The notes below the pieces were generated by a model. That model made no database searches, had not been told where the DNA came from, and saw nothing but the letters and a program-made list of their open reading frames with translations. A DNA stretch of 64,000 nt from the NCBI GenBank assembly GCA_963677825.2, contig CAXXEF010000001.1:1302001-1366000 (forward strand), given 5' to 3'. Both the position numbers and the translations under genes were made by a program. Each line of letters starts with the position of its first letter. Position 1 is the stretch's first letter. Below, in pieces: positions 1 through 8,125 of this stretch. This DNA comes from Sporobacter sp963677825. GTDB taxonomy: Bacteria; Bacillota; Clostridia; Oscillospirales; Oscillospiraceae.

Positions 1-659
1 GCCGATTGGGTCATGACCTCTGAATCGACCGAAAACGGCGAACAGGGCGACACAACCACCTGACGCATCGAAAACGCGCCACCGTTGTGATACATATTGA
101 TGAGCCGCTCACAGTCCTGAAGCGTTTCGTCACACGTTTCAACCAATTCGTCCGGCGGCAGGCCGCCGTTCGACTGGCCGCGCGTGAAACTGCTGCGTCC
201 GGCGTGAAAGCGCAGGCCGAGCTCGTGTGCCGCGTCGAATTCACGGTCAATGATCTGTTTTGACGTACTTCTCGGGAACGCAAAATGCTGATCGAACATC
301 GTCGTACCGCCGAATTTGACAAACTCGCCCATGGCGACCATCGACGCGTAATACATATAATCAGGGTTCACGCGTGTCCAAACCTTGTACAGGTACATCA
401 GCCAATCGAACAGCTCGGAATTCTGGATGCGCGGGATATTACGGCTGAACGCCTGCAGCAAGTGATGATGGGTGTTGACAAGCCCCGGGTACACAAACCG
501 CCCGGCCGCGTCAATCACGGCAGCATCCGGCGCCGAAATGTTGACGCCAACACGGACGATTTGCGGCCCGTCGATCAGGATATCGGCGTTTGTGAGTATT
601 CGGTCGTCGTGGTCGCACGTCACAATAGCCGCCGCGTTTTTTATCAGTGTCTTTGACAT
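1..659 (-). CDS. 8-oxoguanine deaminase-like amidohydrolase, 3' end cut by the window edge
   Basis: The ATG is at 659-657 and the frame stays open to base 1, giving about 219 N-terminal residues of a protein that should be near 450. It reads as the ATZ/TRZ branch of the amidohydrolase superfamily: an N-terminal beta domain, then the metal-binding VNTHHHLLQ motif at about residues 58-66, then a GGLPPDELVE segment and the VSPCSPFSV strand typical of 8-oxoguanine deaminases and hydroxyatrazine hydrolases. Such enzymes remove an amino group from a purine or triazine ring in the cytoplasm. It lies last in the run of nucleoside importer genes, 127 bases after the substrate-binding lipoprotein, which fits deamination of an imported purine. 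The exact substrate is inferred; guanine deaminase is the main alternative. Confidence 0.8.
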   Translation of the reverse strand, partial: MSKTLIKNAAAIVTCDHDDRILTNADILIDGPQIVRVGVNISAPDAAVIDAAGRFVYPGLVNTHHHLLQAFSRNIPRIQNSELFDWLMYLYKVWTRVNPDYMYYASMVAMGEFVKFGGTTMFDQHFAFPRSTSKQIIDREFDAAHELGLRFHAGRSSFTRGQSNGGLPPDELVETCDETLQDCERLINMYHNGGAFSMRQVVVSPCSPFSVDSEVMTQS

Positions 660-730
660 ATCCATTCACCTGCCCTGCCGTTAATTTTCAATAGGCCTTG
701 ATGCCGTATCGCTATAATCGCGCACCATAT

Positions 731-763
731 ATGCGGCTATTGGCTAAAGGCCAATAGCCGCAT
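731..763. repeat. Inverted repeat between importer lipoprotein and deaminase genes
   Basis: Two perfect 13-base arms (731-743 and 751-763) enclose a 7-base loop. No T-run follows on either strand, so it looks like an intra-operon stability or processing hairpin rather than an intrinsic terminator. It would sit just 3' of the abundant lipoprotein message, a common place for such structures. Confidence 0.55.
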
Positions 764-786
764 ACTGGTCGTGATTCAGTTGATGC

Positions 787-1968
787 TTACCACTCGCCGA
801 TAACGTTCCCGACGAGGAATTTCTGAGCGCTGATGTCGCTGTCGCTCATGACTTCGCCGTCGGCAACGAGGACGTTGCCTTCGTTGTCCATCAGCTCGCC
901 GCCGAAGACTTCGATGTCGCCGGCAATAATCATATCGCGCAGCTCAAGCACCTGTGCCTGAACGTCGGCAGGAACGATCTCGTCGTTAAACGCGGAGATC
1001 GTTGCGCAATCTTTTTCCGCGCCCCAGAAGTAGTAGTCGTCGTATGTAGCCGTACCGTCGGCAACAGACGTGAAGACCGATTCAAAGATGGGGGCCCAGT
1101 TCCAGATGAAGGAGACCATCACGGCGTCCGGCGCGTAATCATACATATCCTGATGGTAGCCGGTGCAGTACACGCCGTTTTCCTGACAGGTCTGCGGGAT
1201 CGCGGGCGAGGAGGCGTTGATGCCGATGCTGGTGATGCCGAGATCAATCAGGCTCTGTGCGCACTGAGTTTCTTTGTCAACGTCGTACCAGCTGTTGGCC
1301 CAGACGAGCTGGACTTCGGAGCCGGGCTCGACGTAGTCGGCGCCGATCGCAAATGAGTTGATGCCGCGGCGGACAGAGGCTTCAGACATACCGGCCGAGT
1401 AGCCGAGCAGGTTGTTTTCAGAGACGAGCGCTGCCGTCGCGCCGAGCAGGAACATCGCCTGATAGTCGCGGATCTGGTAGCAGATGAGGTTGTCGGCCTT
1501 GTCGCCAACCTGGGTAAATGTGATGTCGGGATACTCGGAAGCCAGATCAGACAGGATCGGGGCGTAGCCAGTAGAAGCGCCCATGATGATGTCCACGCCT
1601 TCGGTAGCCAGCGCGTCGATCGCGGCAGTAACGGCCGTGACTTCTTCCGCCGTGTTTTCGACGAAGATCAGATTATCTTCGGGAATGCCGAGGTTGGCCA
1701 TCGCGTTGACGATACCTTTATACTGCGCCTGACACCAGCCGCCGTCTTCTTTAACGAACGTGGTGATCGCGCCGATTTTCAGTTCGGTCACGTCTTTGCC
1801 GGGGTCGCTCGGCTCCATCGACGGATCGCCCGAGGGGTCGGTCGACGCCGACGGCTCCATGCTATCGCTGGGGCTCGTGCTGGGGGATGTTGTCGTGCCG
1901 CTGTTACATCCGGCAAACAGTGCCAGAACCAGCAGAACCGACAGGACCAGTCCAATTACCTTTTTCAT
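787..1968 (-). CDS. BMP-family ABC transporter substrate-binding lipoprotein (nucleoside/purine type)
   Basis: This 393-residue protein starts with a lipoprotein signal (hydrophobic core then LALFAGC, lipid Cys at residue 21), followed by a Ser/Pro/Thr-rich linker to about residue 57 and then a Bmp/Med periplasmic-binding fold (ITTFVKEDGGWCQAQYKGI, IDIIMGASTGYAP, IGINASSPAIPQTC). BMP proteins bind nucleosides or purines and feed a permease pair and a duplicated ATPase. All three partners lie directly upstream on the same strand. A strong AGGAGG site precedes the ATG by about six bases. In Gram-positive cells it would be anchored on the outer face of the membrane. The ligand is not fixed by sequence; the deaminase next door supports a purine. 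Confidence 0.9.
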   Translation of the reverse strand: MKKVIGLVLSVLLVLALFAGCNSGTTTSPSTSPSDSMEPSASTDPSGDPSMEPSDPGKDVTELKIGAITTFVKEDGGWCQAQYKGIVNAMANLGIPEDNLIFVENTAEEVTAVTAAIDALATEGVDIIMGASTGYAPILSDLASEYPDITFTQVGDKADNLICYQIRDYQAMFLLGATAALVSENNLLGYSAGMSEASVRRGINSFAIGADYVEPGSEVQLVWANSWYDVDKETQCAQSLIDLGITSIGINASSPAIPQTCQENGVYCTGYHQDMYDYAPDAVMVSFIWNWAPIFESVFTSVADGTATYDDYYFWGAEKDCATISAFNDEIVPADVQAQVLELRDMIIAGDIEVFGGELMDNEGNVLVADGEVMSDSDISAQKFLVGNVIGEW

Positions 1969-2029
1969 AATTTCCTCCTGTTATTTTGAATACATAATCT
2001 ATATTTGAATGCGCTCGGCATCTCAAATA

Positions 2030-2959
2030 TCATCGCGCTTCCGTTTCATACGGCACGCCCAGAGCCGAGGGCTCCTCGGTGCGTTTTTTACGGAACTTGC
2101 CGCTGGCCAGTATCAGCACGATCACTGTAGCAATATACGGGAACATACTGAAAAACTGTGATGGGATGAACGGCAGATATATCTGCATATTCGAGCCGAT
2201 GATGCTGATACCACCGAACAGCAGCGCCCCCCAGACGGCTGCCTTAGGCCGCCAGGTCGAAAATGTCACCAGCGCGGCAGCAATCCAGCCGCGGCCGCCC
2301 GTCATGCCCTCGCTCCAAAAGTTTGTATACGCCAGCGACAGATAGGCGCCGGAAATGGCCGTCATGACGCAGCCGAAAATAACGTACGCGTATCGCAGCG
2401 CAAAGATGTTAATCCCTTCGACCGCGAGCGCCGCCGGATTTTCGCCGAGCGCGCGCAGGATCATACCTTGCTTGGTTTTATAGATGTAGAAAATCGACAG
2501 CGGTATGATCAGGTACATGATATAAACCAGCAAATCCTGATGGAAAAAGATTTTACCGATGACGGGTATATCCGCAAGGAACGGGATGTCAAATTTGTCA
2601 AATTTCATATTGGCGCTGATACCGGATACGCTTTTACCGATAAATCCGCTCAGTCCCATACCGAACGTCAGCATCGCCAGACCGCAAACGATCTGGTTGG
2701 CTCTAAGCGTCACAGTCAAAAACGCGTAAATCAGCCCAAGCGCGACACCAACAGCAATGACGGCCAGGATGCCCAGCGCCAGATTCTGCGCGTGCACGAC
2801 TGTAATATAGCCGGTGACCGCGCCCATCAGCATGATCCCCTCCAGGCCGAGATTGATAATGCCGGCGCGCTGCGAGAAAATCTCGCCGATCGTGGCATAC
2901 AGGATCGACACGGCGTAGACGACGGCCGACGCCAGAATGGAGACGATAATCGTCATCAT
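2030..2959 (-). CDS. ABC transporter permease, nucleoside type, second subunit
   Basis: This 309-residue polytopic membrane protein belongs to the branched-chain/ribose/nucleoside permease family (BPD_transp_2). Hydrophobic segments run throughout, and the motif GEIFSQRAGIINLGLEGIML near residue 26 is typical of the YufQ-like subunit. It should pair with the longer permease encoded just upstream to form the membrane channel of the BMP importer. Its ATG overlaps the stop of the upstream permease by four bases (ATGATGA), indicating translational coupling. A second ATG one codon later is possible. The C-terminal tail is charged and cytoplasmic. No operator specific to this gene is visible. Confidence 0.9.
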   Translation of the reverse strand: MMTIIVSILASAVVYAVSILYATIGEIFSQRAGIINLGLEGIMLMGAVTGYITVVHAQNLALGILAVIAVGVALGLIYAFLTVTLRANQIVCGLAMLTFGMGLSGFIGKSVSGISANMKFDKFDIPFLADIPVIGKIFFHQDLLVYIMYLIIPLSIFYIYKTKQGMILRALGENPAALAVEGINIFALRYAYVIFGCVMTAISGAYLSLAYTNFWSEGMTGGRGWIAAALVTFSTWRPKAAVWGALLFGGISIIGSNMQIYLPFIPSQFFSMFPYIATVIVLILASGKFRKKRTEEPSALGVPYETEAR

Positions 2960-4080
2960 AACGCGTCACCTCCCTCGGCGTTCTCCGCATCGGCCTCATC
3001 GAGGATTTCGAGCGCCGCTTTTTTACGCAGGACGATTTTATTACGGACAAAGAATTCGCCGGCCAGCACAAAAACAAGGATCGTGCCCTGAATCATCGTG
3101 GCGATCTGTGACGGTACGCCGAGAATCTGCACGGTATAGCTGCCCGTGTTCAGCCCGCCGAAGAAAAACGAGACGATGATCACGAGGAACGGATTAAATT
3201 TACTCAGATAGGCAATAACGATACCCGTAAAGCCCGCGCCGCCCGGCAGCGCCGGCTGCAGACGGTGCGTAATGCCCAGCACCTTGACGACGCCCGCCAT
3301 ACCGGCCAGCGCGCCGCTGATACCCATGACAAGCAGGATGTTTTTCTTGATGTTCATACCGGCATATTTAGCGGCCGGCAGGCTGTTTTTAATGACGGAT
3401 ATTTGATAGCCGCTCGTCGTTTTCTTAAAAAACCAATAAAACGCTATGGCTATGACCACGGCTATAATAATCCCGGCATTAACACCGGTGCCAAACAAGT
3501 CCGGGAAGTACAGGCTCTCACTGATGGACGCGGAATACGGCAGGTTCAGCCCTTCGTTGTTCTGCCAAGGGCCGCGGCATAAATAGTCCAGAAACAGCAG
3601 CATAACGTAGTTAAGCATGAGCGATACAATCGTTTCGTTCGTTCCCCAGAGCGCTTTCGGGATGGCCGCGACAAGCGCCCACAGCGCGCCGCCGGCAACG
3701 CCGATAACGATGACGAGTATCAGCTTGAGAACGATCGGCATCTCGGGGCCGTACAGCGCAAAGCCGCCGGCGGCAATCGCGCCCATGGCATACTGCCCTT
3801 CCGCGCCGAGGTTGTTCAGGTTCATCCGGAACGAAATCGACACGCCCAGACCGCATAACATCAAGGGAATGCTGTATAAAATCGTTTGCGTCAGGCCTTT
3901 GGATGTGAAAAACGCCGCGCGGATCATCTTGACGTAAACTGTGATCGGATTAAAGCCCGACGCACTGATGAATATCGCGCAAAACGCCATCGCCAAAAGG
4001 ATAAATAAGATCGGATTCATCGCCCGGACAATCAGCGGGGGCTGTATTCTTTTTTCGACCTTGAAAAATAAACTGTTCAT
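2956..4080 (-). CDS. ABC transporter permease, nucleoside type, first subunit
   Basis: This 374-residue polytopic protein is the YufP-like partner of the next permease. It has an N-terminal helix (PILFILLAMAFCAIFISASG), a glycine-rich LNNLGAEGQYAMGAIAAGGF segment typical of this branch, and about eight to ten hydrophobic segments. It ends in a charged, acidic tail (EILDEADAENAEGG). The gene begins eight bases after the ATPase stop and overlaps the next permease by four bases, so the three are almost certainly one mRNA. Function as half of the channel is family knowledge; direction of transport (import) follows from the substrate-binding lipoprotein downstream. Confidence 0.9.
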   Translation of the reverse strand: MNSLFFKVEKRIQPPLIVRAMNPILFILLAMAFCAIFISASGFNPITVYVKMIRAAFFTSKGLTQTILYSIPLMLCGLGVSISFRMNLNNLGAEGQYAMGAIAAGGFALYGPEMPIVLKLILVIVIGVAGGALWALVAAIPKALWGTNETIVSLMLNYVMLLFLDYLCRGPWQNNEGLNLPYSASISESLYFPDLFGTGVNAGIIIAVVIAIAFYWFFKKTTSGYQISVIKNSLPAAKYAGMNIKKNILLVMGISGALAGMAGVVKVLGITHRLQPALPGGAGFTGIVIAYLSKFNPFLVIIVSFFFGGLNTGSYTVQILGVPSQIATMIQGTILVFVLAGEFFVRNKIVLRKKAALEILDEADAENAEGGDAL

Positions 4081-4088
4081 CTGCGCCC

Positions 4089-5633
4089 CTATGCTATTTC
4101 TGTTTCGCTATGTGCCGAATCGTCACCGATGCCGATCATCATAGAGCCGATTTCTTCATACGAGGTCTCGCTGACCTTATAGGCGTCCGACATGAAGCCG
4201 CAGTTCATGACCGTAACACGGTCGGCCATTTCAAAAATCTCTTCGAGTTCCTCTGAAATCAGAACGATACACGCGCCTTTGTTGCGCTGTTCCATTAAGA
4301 TCTTATGTATCGCGTTCGTCGCGCCGATGTCGAGCCCGCGCACGGGATACGCCGCGATGATCACCGTCGGCGCGCCGCTGATTTCTCGGGCGATGAGCAG
4401 CTTTTGCTGATTGCCGCCGGACATCAGGCTGACGGGCAGTTCAATACCGCCGTTTTTAATATCGTACTGCTTGATGAAGTCTTCGCTGTTTTTGCGGATT
4501 GCTTTTTTATTCAAAATGCCGTTTTTACTGTACGGCTGTGAATCGTAGTCTTTTAGGATGACGTTATCCATCAGATCCATGGACGGAACAAGGCCCATAC
4601 CAAGCCGATCCTCCGGCACAAACGCGAAGCCGCGCTTGATACGCTCTTTCATCGTCAGGCTGCTCACGTCTTTACCGCGAAATAGGATACTCCCCGATTC
4701 GTGTGCGCGCAGTCCCGAGATGACTTCCGACAGCTCGCGCTGCCCGTTACCCGCGACACCCGCAATACCGAAAATCTCGCCCGCGTAAAGCTTCAGATTG
4801 ACATTGTTGACCGCGAGCAGACCTTTATCATTGTTGGCGCTGAGGTTGATAAGGCTCAATACACATTCGCCGCTTGGCGAGCGGTCGTCCTGCGTCTGCT
4901 TGAGCAGTTTTTTATCCGATCCGATGACGCCGCACGTCAGCCGTTCTTCCGTCGCGTCGGCCGCGAGCATTGTGTCGACAACAGATCCGCTTCTCAGCAC
5001 GGTAATCCGGTCGGCGTTGGTCATCACCTCGCCCATTTTGTGCGAAATGAAAACAACCACCTTGCCGCTGTCGGCCATTTTCCGCAGCGTCTTGAACATC
5101 TCGACCGACTCCTGCGGCGTTAGCACGGCCGACGGTTCATCGAGGATTAAAATCTCCGCACCTCTGTACAGGAGCTTAACGATCTCGACGCGCTGCTGTT
5201 CGCCGACGGACAGCTGCCAGATTTTCGCTTTGGCATCCAGCTCCAGATTAAAGGCTTTCGAGCTTTTTGCGATGTCGTTTTCCATCTCTTTAGTATTCAG
5301 AATCGTCTTGCACTGGTCGCAGTGCAAATAGATGTTTTCCGCAACCGTCAACGTCTGCACCAGCGCAAAATGCTGGTGCACCATCCCGATACCCATATCG
5401 ACAGCCGTTTTTGGGGACTTCAGCGTTACTTCCTGGCCTTTATAGAATATCTGCCCGGCGTCCGGCTTATAGATACCCGTCAGGATGTTCATCAGCGTGC
5501 TTTTACCGGCCCCGTTTTCGCCTAACAGCGCATGGATTTCGCCGGCATACAGCTTTAGATTGACATTATGGTTGGCAACGACACGCCCAAATGTCTTGAC
5601 GATGCCTTTCATCTCCAATATCGGTTCGTGCAT
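4089..5633 (-). CDS. ABC transporter duplicated ATP-binding protein, nucleoside type
   Basis: This 514-residue protein has two fused nucleotide-binding domains, as in YufO/NupO and RbsA. The first half carries Walker A GENGAGKST (near residue 39), signature LSVGEQQRVEI and Walker B LILDEPSAVLT. The second half has a degenerate Walker A (GVAGNGQREL), the signature MSGGNQQKLLIA and, in place of a canonical Walker B Asp-Glu, the stretch TVIIAAYPVRGLDIG. One catalytically weak site is usual in this branch. It is the first gene of the importer operon; a GAGGTGAACAC ribosome site precedes the ATG. The operon runs on through two permeases, the lipoprotein and the deaminase. Confidence 0.92.
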   Translation of the reverse strand: MHEPILEMKGIVKTFGRVVANHNVNLKLYAGEIHALLGENGAGKSTLMNILTGIYKPDAGQIFYKGQEVTLKSPKTAVDMGIGMVHQHFALVQTLTVAENIYLHCDQCKTILNTKEMENDIAKSSKAFNLELDAKAKIWQLSVGEQQRVEIVKLLYRGAEILILDEPSAVLTPQESVEMFKTLRKMADSGKVVVFISHKMGEVMTNADRITVLRSGSVVDTMLAADATEERLTCGVIGSDKKLLKQTQDDRSPSGECVLSLINLSANNDKGLLAVNNVNLKLYAGEIFGIAGVAGNGQRELSEVISGLRAHESGSILFRGKDVSSLTMKERIKRGFAFVPEDRLGMGLVPSMDLMDNVILKDYDSQPYSKNGILNKKAIRKNSEDFIKQYDIKNGGIELPVSLMSGGNQQKLLIAREISGAPTVIIAAYPVRGLDIGATNAIHKILMEQRNKGACIVLISEELEEIFEMADRVTVMNCGFMSDAYKVSETSYEEIGSMMIGIGDDSAHSETEIA

Positions 5634-5678
5634 GTGTTCACCTCGTCGTATACCGATTAGTCTCGTAATAAAGACAAA

Positions 5679-5708
5679 GATGACATAACTGCAATGAAGT
5701 ATGTCATC
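5679..5708 (-). terminator. Probable terminator after the methyltransferase gene
   Basis: Nine-base perfect arms (5679-5687 and 5700-5708) form a hairpin. On the minus strand it is followed by a U-rich but interrupted tract (TTTGTCTTTATT). It lies between the stop of the MtmB-family gene and the start of the importer operon, so it separates two transcription units. The broken U-tract makes its strength uncertain. Confidence 0.55.
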
Positions 5709-5738
5709 CTTGACCTTTTGTTTGAGAACCAGAAGCAG

Positions 5739-7169
5739 TTATGATCTGGAAGCTATTTTTTCTTCGTACCAAGAGCCGTAAACTTTATCGAGCGGCATCC
5801 CCAGGTCCTTGAGCTCGTTGCGCACCTTGCTATACAGCTCGGCGTAATGCGGTAGAGGTTTTTGCCCCATCAAGTCAAAGCAGGCGTCGACCGGCTGGCC
5901 TTTATCGGGCGCGACAAGCTTTTCTTCGTATTTGGGCAGAATCTTCTTGGCAATCTCGTTGGCTTCTTTACGCGTCATGCCGGCACAGGATTTAAAGACT
6001 TCGCCGCACCACCATGCCTCAGCCGGCGTAATGTAATCGGTATAACGACCGCCCGCCGAACGCGGCTGCGTCGTTTTCGACGCGCCGGAAACGCAGTGGT
6101 TCATCAGCCCGACTGCCGCCTCGTACATGAACATCTCGGTGCACGGTCCGGCCGTCTCATTGACGATCTTGTTGCGCATAAAGCCGGTGTTTCGGCTGAT
6201 GGCCTGCGTCGCCACGGAGTTGGCCCAGACGGCCTTGCGCCCGCAGTTACCGAACAGCTGGATGTCATAAACGTAGGAGCTGGTGTAGTCGGATTGCAAT
6301 ATGGTCGGGATCAGCAAATCGTTGGCGACATTCGCAAGCGCCGCACCTTCCGGCGGACCGGCGTAGCCGCCGATATACGAGAACCCGCCGACACGCAGCT
6401 TGTGTCCGTAGTTGAGGCCCTGAATGATCCGGTGGAAGTTGGAGAAGGTGACCTTCAGCTCAACGGGGCACAGCGACATTGTCATGTTTCCGCGGCCTGC
6501 CACGGCAGGCGCGCCGCCGAGATGGCCGAATTCCGTCACGGCGCCGGCGACGCCGGTGCACGCCATCCCCGGGCGTCCGGCACGCCACAGCGCTTCTTTT
6601 TTCAGCTGCGATTCGTAGTTGCCCATCAGCGTTTCATACGGTGTGCCGGAGCGGATCGTCCGGCCGAAAACCGTCGCAAGCGTCGGGCCGTGGAGCACGT
6701 CGACAAGCTTATTGTATTTGACAAGCCCCTGTACGAGCGGCAGGTAGTTTTCCTCCGAGCAGACAATACCCAGCGAGGCGGCCAAGAGCGGCGGATACGG
6801 ATCCTCCGGCTTGCGCGGCTTCATAATCACCTGATCCTGGCCTTCGCCGAGGATGTTCTCGCTTTGATAGTCGCGGATACATTCTAATAGCTCATCTTCC
6901 GTGATCTTGATGACACGCTCGGTGTCCTCACAGTAAAGCCCAAGCTCCAGTGCCAGCTCCCAGCCGGCCTTGAAGAACGTATCGGCGAGATCGTCGTCAT
7001 AGTTGATGGGATTATCCATATCAAGCGTATTGTTCAGCCCGTATTTCTTCAGGATCGACTTGATGGTCTTCGGAATGACTTTTGTGTCCCATTCCTTCAT
7101 CGTCAATACAGGACCGGTGTACGCTTTGTCGAGATTGTTCAGTATTCTTTGAACTTTATAGTTATACAT
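5739..7169 (-). CDS. MtmB-family (monomethylamine-type) corrinoid methyltransferase lacking pyrrolysine
   Basis: This 476-residue protein aligns by eye along its length with monomethylamine methyltransferase MtmB: the N-terminal FFKAGWELALELGLYCEDT block, AGRPGMACTG, GGYAGPPEG, NETAGPCTEMFMYEA and a C-terminal YAELYSKVRNELKDLGM block. In MtmB the residue after GRPGMGV is pyrrolysine (amber codon, residue 202). Here the matching residue is Thr205, encoded by ACC at 6557-6555, and the frame contains no amber readthrough. The expected reaction is methyl transfer from an N-methylated substrate to the Co(I) corrinoid of the protein encoded 15 bases upstream. The substrate cannot be monomethylamine by the pyrrolysine mechanism and is unknown. 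No pyl genes are in the window. The unit has its own promoter near 8040. Confidence 0.88.
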   Translation of the reverse strand: MYNYKVQRILNNLDKAYTGPVLTMKEWDTKVIPKTIKSILKKYGLNNTLDMDNPINYDDDLADTFFKAGWELALELGLYCEDTERVIKITEDELLECIRDYQSENILGEGQDQVIMKPRKPEDPYPPLLAASLGIVCSEENYLPLVQGLVKYNKLVDVLHGPTLATVFGRTIRSGTPYETLMGNYESQLKKEALWRAGRPGMACTGVAGAVTEFGHLGGAPAVAGRGNMTMSLCPVELKVTFSNFHRIIQGLNYGHKLRVGGFSYIGGYAGPPEGAALANVANDLLIPTILQSDYTSSYVYDIQLFGNCGRKAVWANSVATQAISRNTGFMRNKIVNETAGPCTEMFMYEAAVGLMNHCVSGASKTTQPRSAGGRYTDYITPAEAWWCGEVFKSCAGMTRKEANEIAKKILPKYEEKLVAPDKGQPVDACFDLMGQKPLPHYAELYSKVRNELKDLGMPLDKVYGSWYEEKIASRS

Positions 7170-7184
7170 ATCGGCAGTCTCCCC

Positions 7185-7877
7185 TTACGACGCTTCGGAA
7201 TCAACGATAACCGTATCGAATGTGCCGGGCGTCTCCAATTTCATCAGACGCTTACACAGATCAACGCAGTCAAACGCGCTGCGAGACCAACCGTCCGCCC
7301 CGATTTTTTTGGCAAATTCGCTCGTCACCGGGCCGCCGCCGACAATATAGCGGTACTGCTCTCTGTTGCCGGTATCCCGTATGTAGCTGAGCGTGTCTTC
7401 AAGAAACGGCAGCGACGTCGTGAGCAGCGTTGAGACGGCGATAATGTCCGCGCCGACCTCCTGGCCTTTCGTGAAGTAGTCTTTAAACGGTACGTCGGTA
7501 CCCAAATCATGTACGACAAAGCCGTTGACGGCGAGCAACGCCGCGACGACGTTCTTGCCGATGTCGTGCACATCGCCCTTGGCCTGCCCCATCACAATGG
7601 TGCCGACTTTGGACTGCTCGGCCTGCGCCGTATCCATGTTCTCAAAGATCACCGCGATAACGGCCGACATTGCGTCGCCGGCCAATACCAGCTCCGGCAA
7701 ATACGCCTCACCGGAGGAATACTGTTCACCGACTATATCCATGCCCTTGGCCGCACCCTCATTGAGGATCATCAGCGGGTCAATCCCCATCTCGATGGCC
7801 TCTTTGACGGCTTCGACCGACTCGTCTTCCTCGCCCTCGGCAACCAGTTCACTGATTCGTTTTAAAATCTCGTCCAT
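7185..7877 (-). CDS. Methyltransferase corrinoid protein (MtmC/MtbC/MttC-like)
   Basis: This 230-residue protein has the two-part layout of small corrinoid proteins. An N-terminal four-helix cap (residues 1-85, with EGAAKGMDIVGEQYSSGEAYLPELVLAGDAM) is followed by a Rossmann-like B12 domain with the DxHxxG motif GDVHDIGKN, where His104 should be the lower cobalt ligand. Later strands AVSTLLTTSLPFLEDT and VGGGPVTSEFAKKIGADGW complete the site. It carries the methyl group between the MtmB-family protein encoded 15 bases downstream and a second acceptor methyltransferase. Reductive activation after oxidation to Co(II) is probably done by the activator at 12005-13723. First gene of its operon, with a roughly 145-base leader. 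Confidence 0.93.
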   Translation of the reverse strand: MDEILKRISELVAEGEEDESVEAVKEAIEMGIDPLMILNEGAAKGMDIVGEQYSSGEAYLPELVLAGDAMSAVIAVIFENMDTAQAEQSKVGTIVMGQAKGDVHDIGKNVVAALLAVNGFVVHDLGTDVPFKDYFTKGQEVGADIIAVSTLLTTSLPFLEDTLSYIRDTGNREQYRYIVGGGPVTSEFAKKIGADGWSRSAFDCVDLCKRLMKLETPGTFDTVIVDSEAS

Positions 7878-7949
7878 GCACGTTCTAACCTTTCTGTCAT
7901 CATTTCCAGATATATTCTGACTCCGGAACGACCAGCCACGGTCCGCTAT

Positions 7950-7980
7950 AAAGAAAAAAGAGCGCAGCTAAATAGCTGCC
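7950..7980 (-). terminator. Hairpin plus U-tract inside the methyltransferase operon leader (possible attenuator)
   Basis: On the minus strand a GC-rich stem (arms around GCAGCTA and TAGCTGC, 7963-7980) is followed by TCTTTTTTC, the layout of an intrinsic terminator. It lies between the promoter at 8027-8055 and the corrinoid gene start at 7877. It could be the terminator of the Mo subunit gene ending at 8126, or a conditional terminator in the leader of the methyltransferase operon. Its position downstream of a good promoter favours some role in the leader, but I see no recognised riboswitch fold. Confidence 0.6.
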
Positions 7981-8026
7981 GCCCCTTTGCGACCGTTTCA
8001 GTTTTTATCTGCTAGTTTCTAAAATA

Positions 8027-8055
8027 AGTATAGTGAATGACGATACGGTTGTCAA
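8027..8055 (-). promoter_or_regulatory. Sigma-A-type promoter of the methyltransferase operon
   Basis: On the minus strand the -35 box TTGACA (8055-8050) and -10 box TATACT (8032-8027) are 17 bases apart. The start of transcription would be near 8020, giving a leader of about 140 bases before the corrinoid protein ATG at 7877. Confidence 0.78.
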
Positions 8056-8125
8056 TAAGAATTCAAAAATTTTTTTAAATCAAATAATTTTTTTATAACC
8101 GGTGGCAGCGGCTGCTTTATTCTTC

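Noticed and set aside
6540..6600. Possible in-frame amber codon for pyrrolysine in the MtmB-family gene
   Set aside because: The codon at the pyrrolysine position is ACC (Thr) and the reading frame is open throughout, so no readthrough is needed.
7981..8020. Segment CGGTCGCAAAGGGGC resembling part of a cyclic-di-GMP (GEMM) riboswitch
   Set aside because: Only a short stretch is similar; the other conserved GEMM segments and the second stem are missing.
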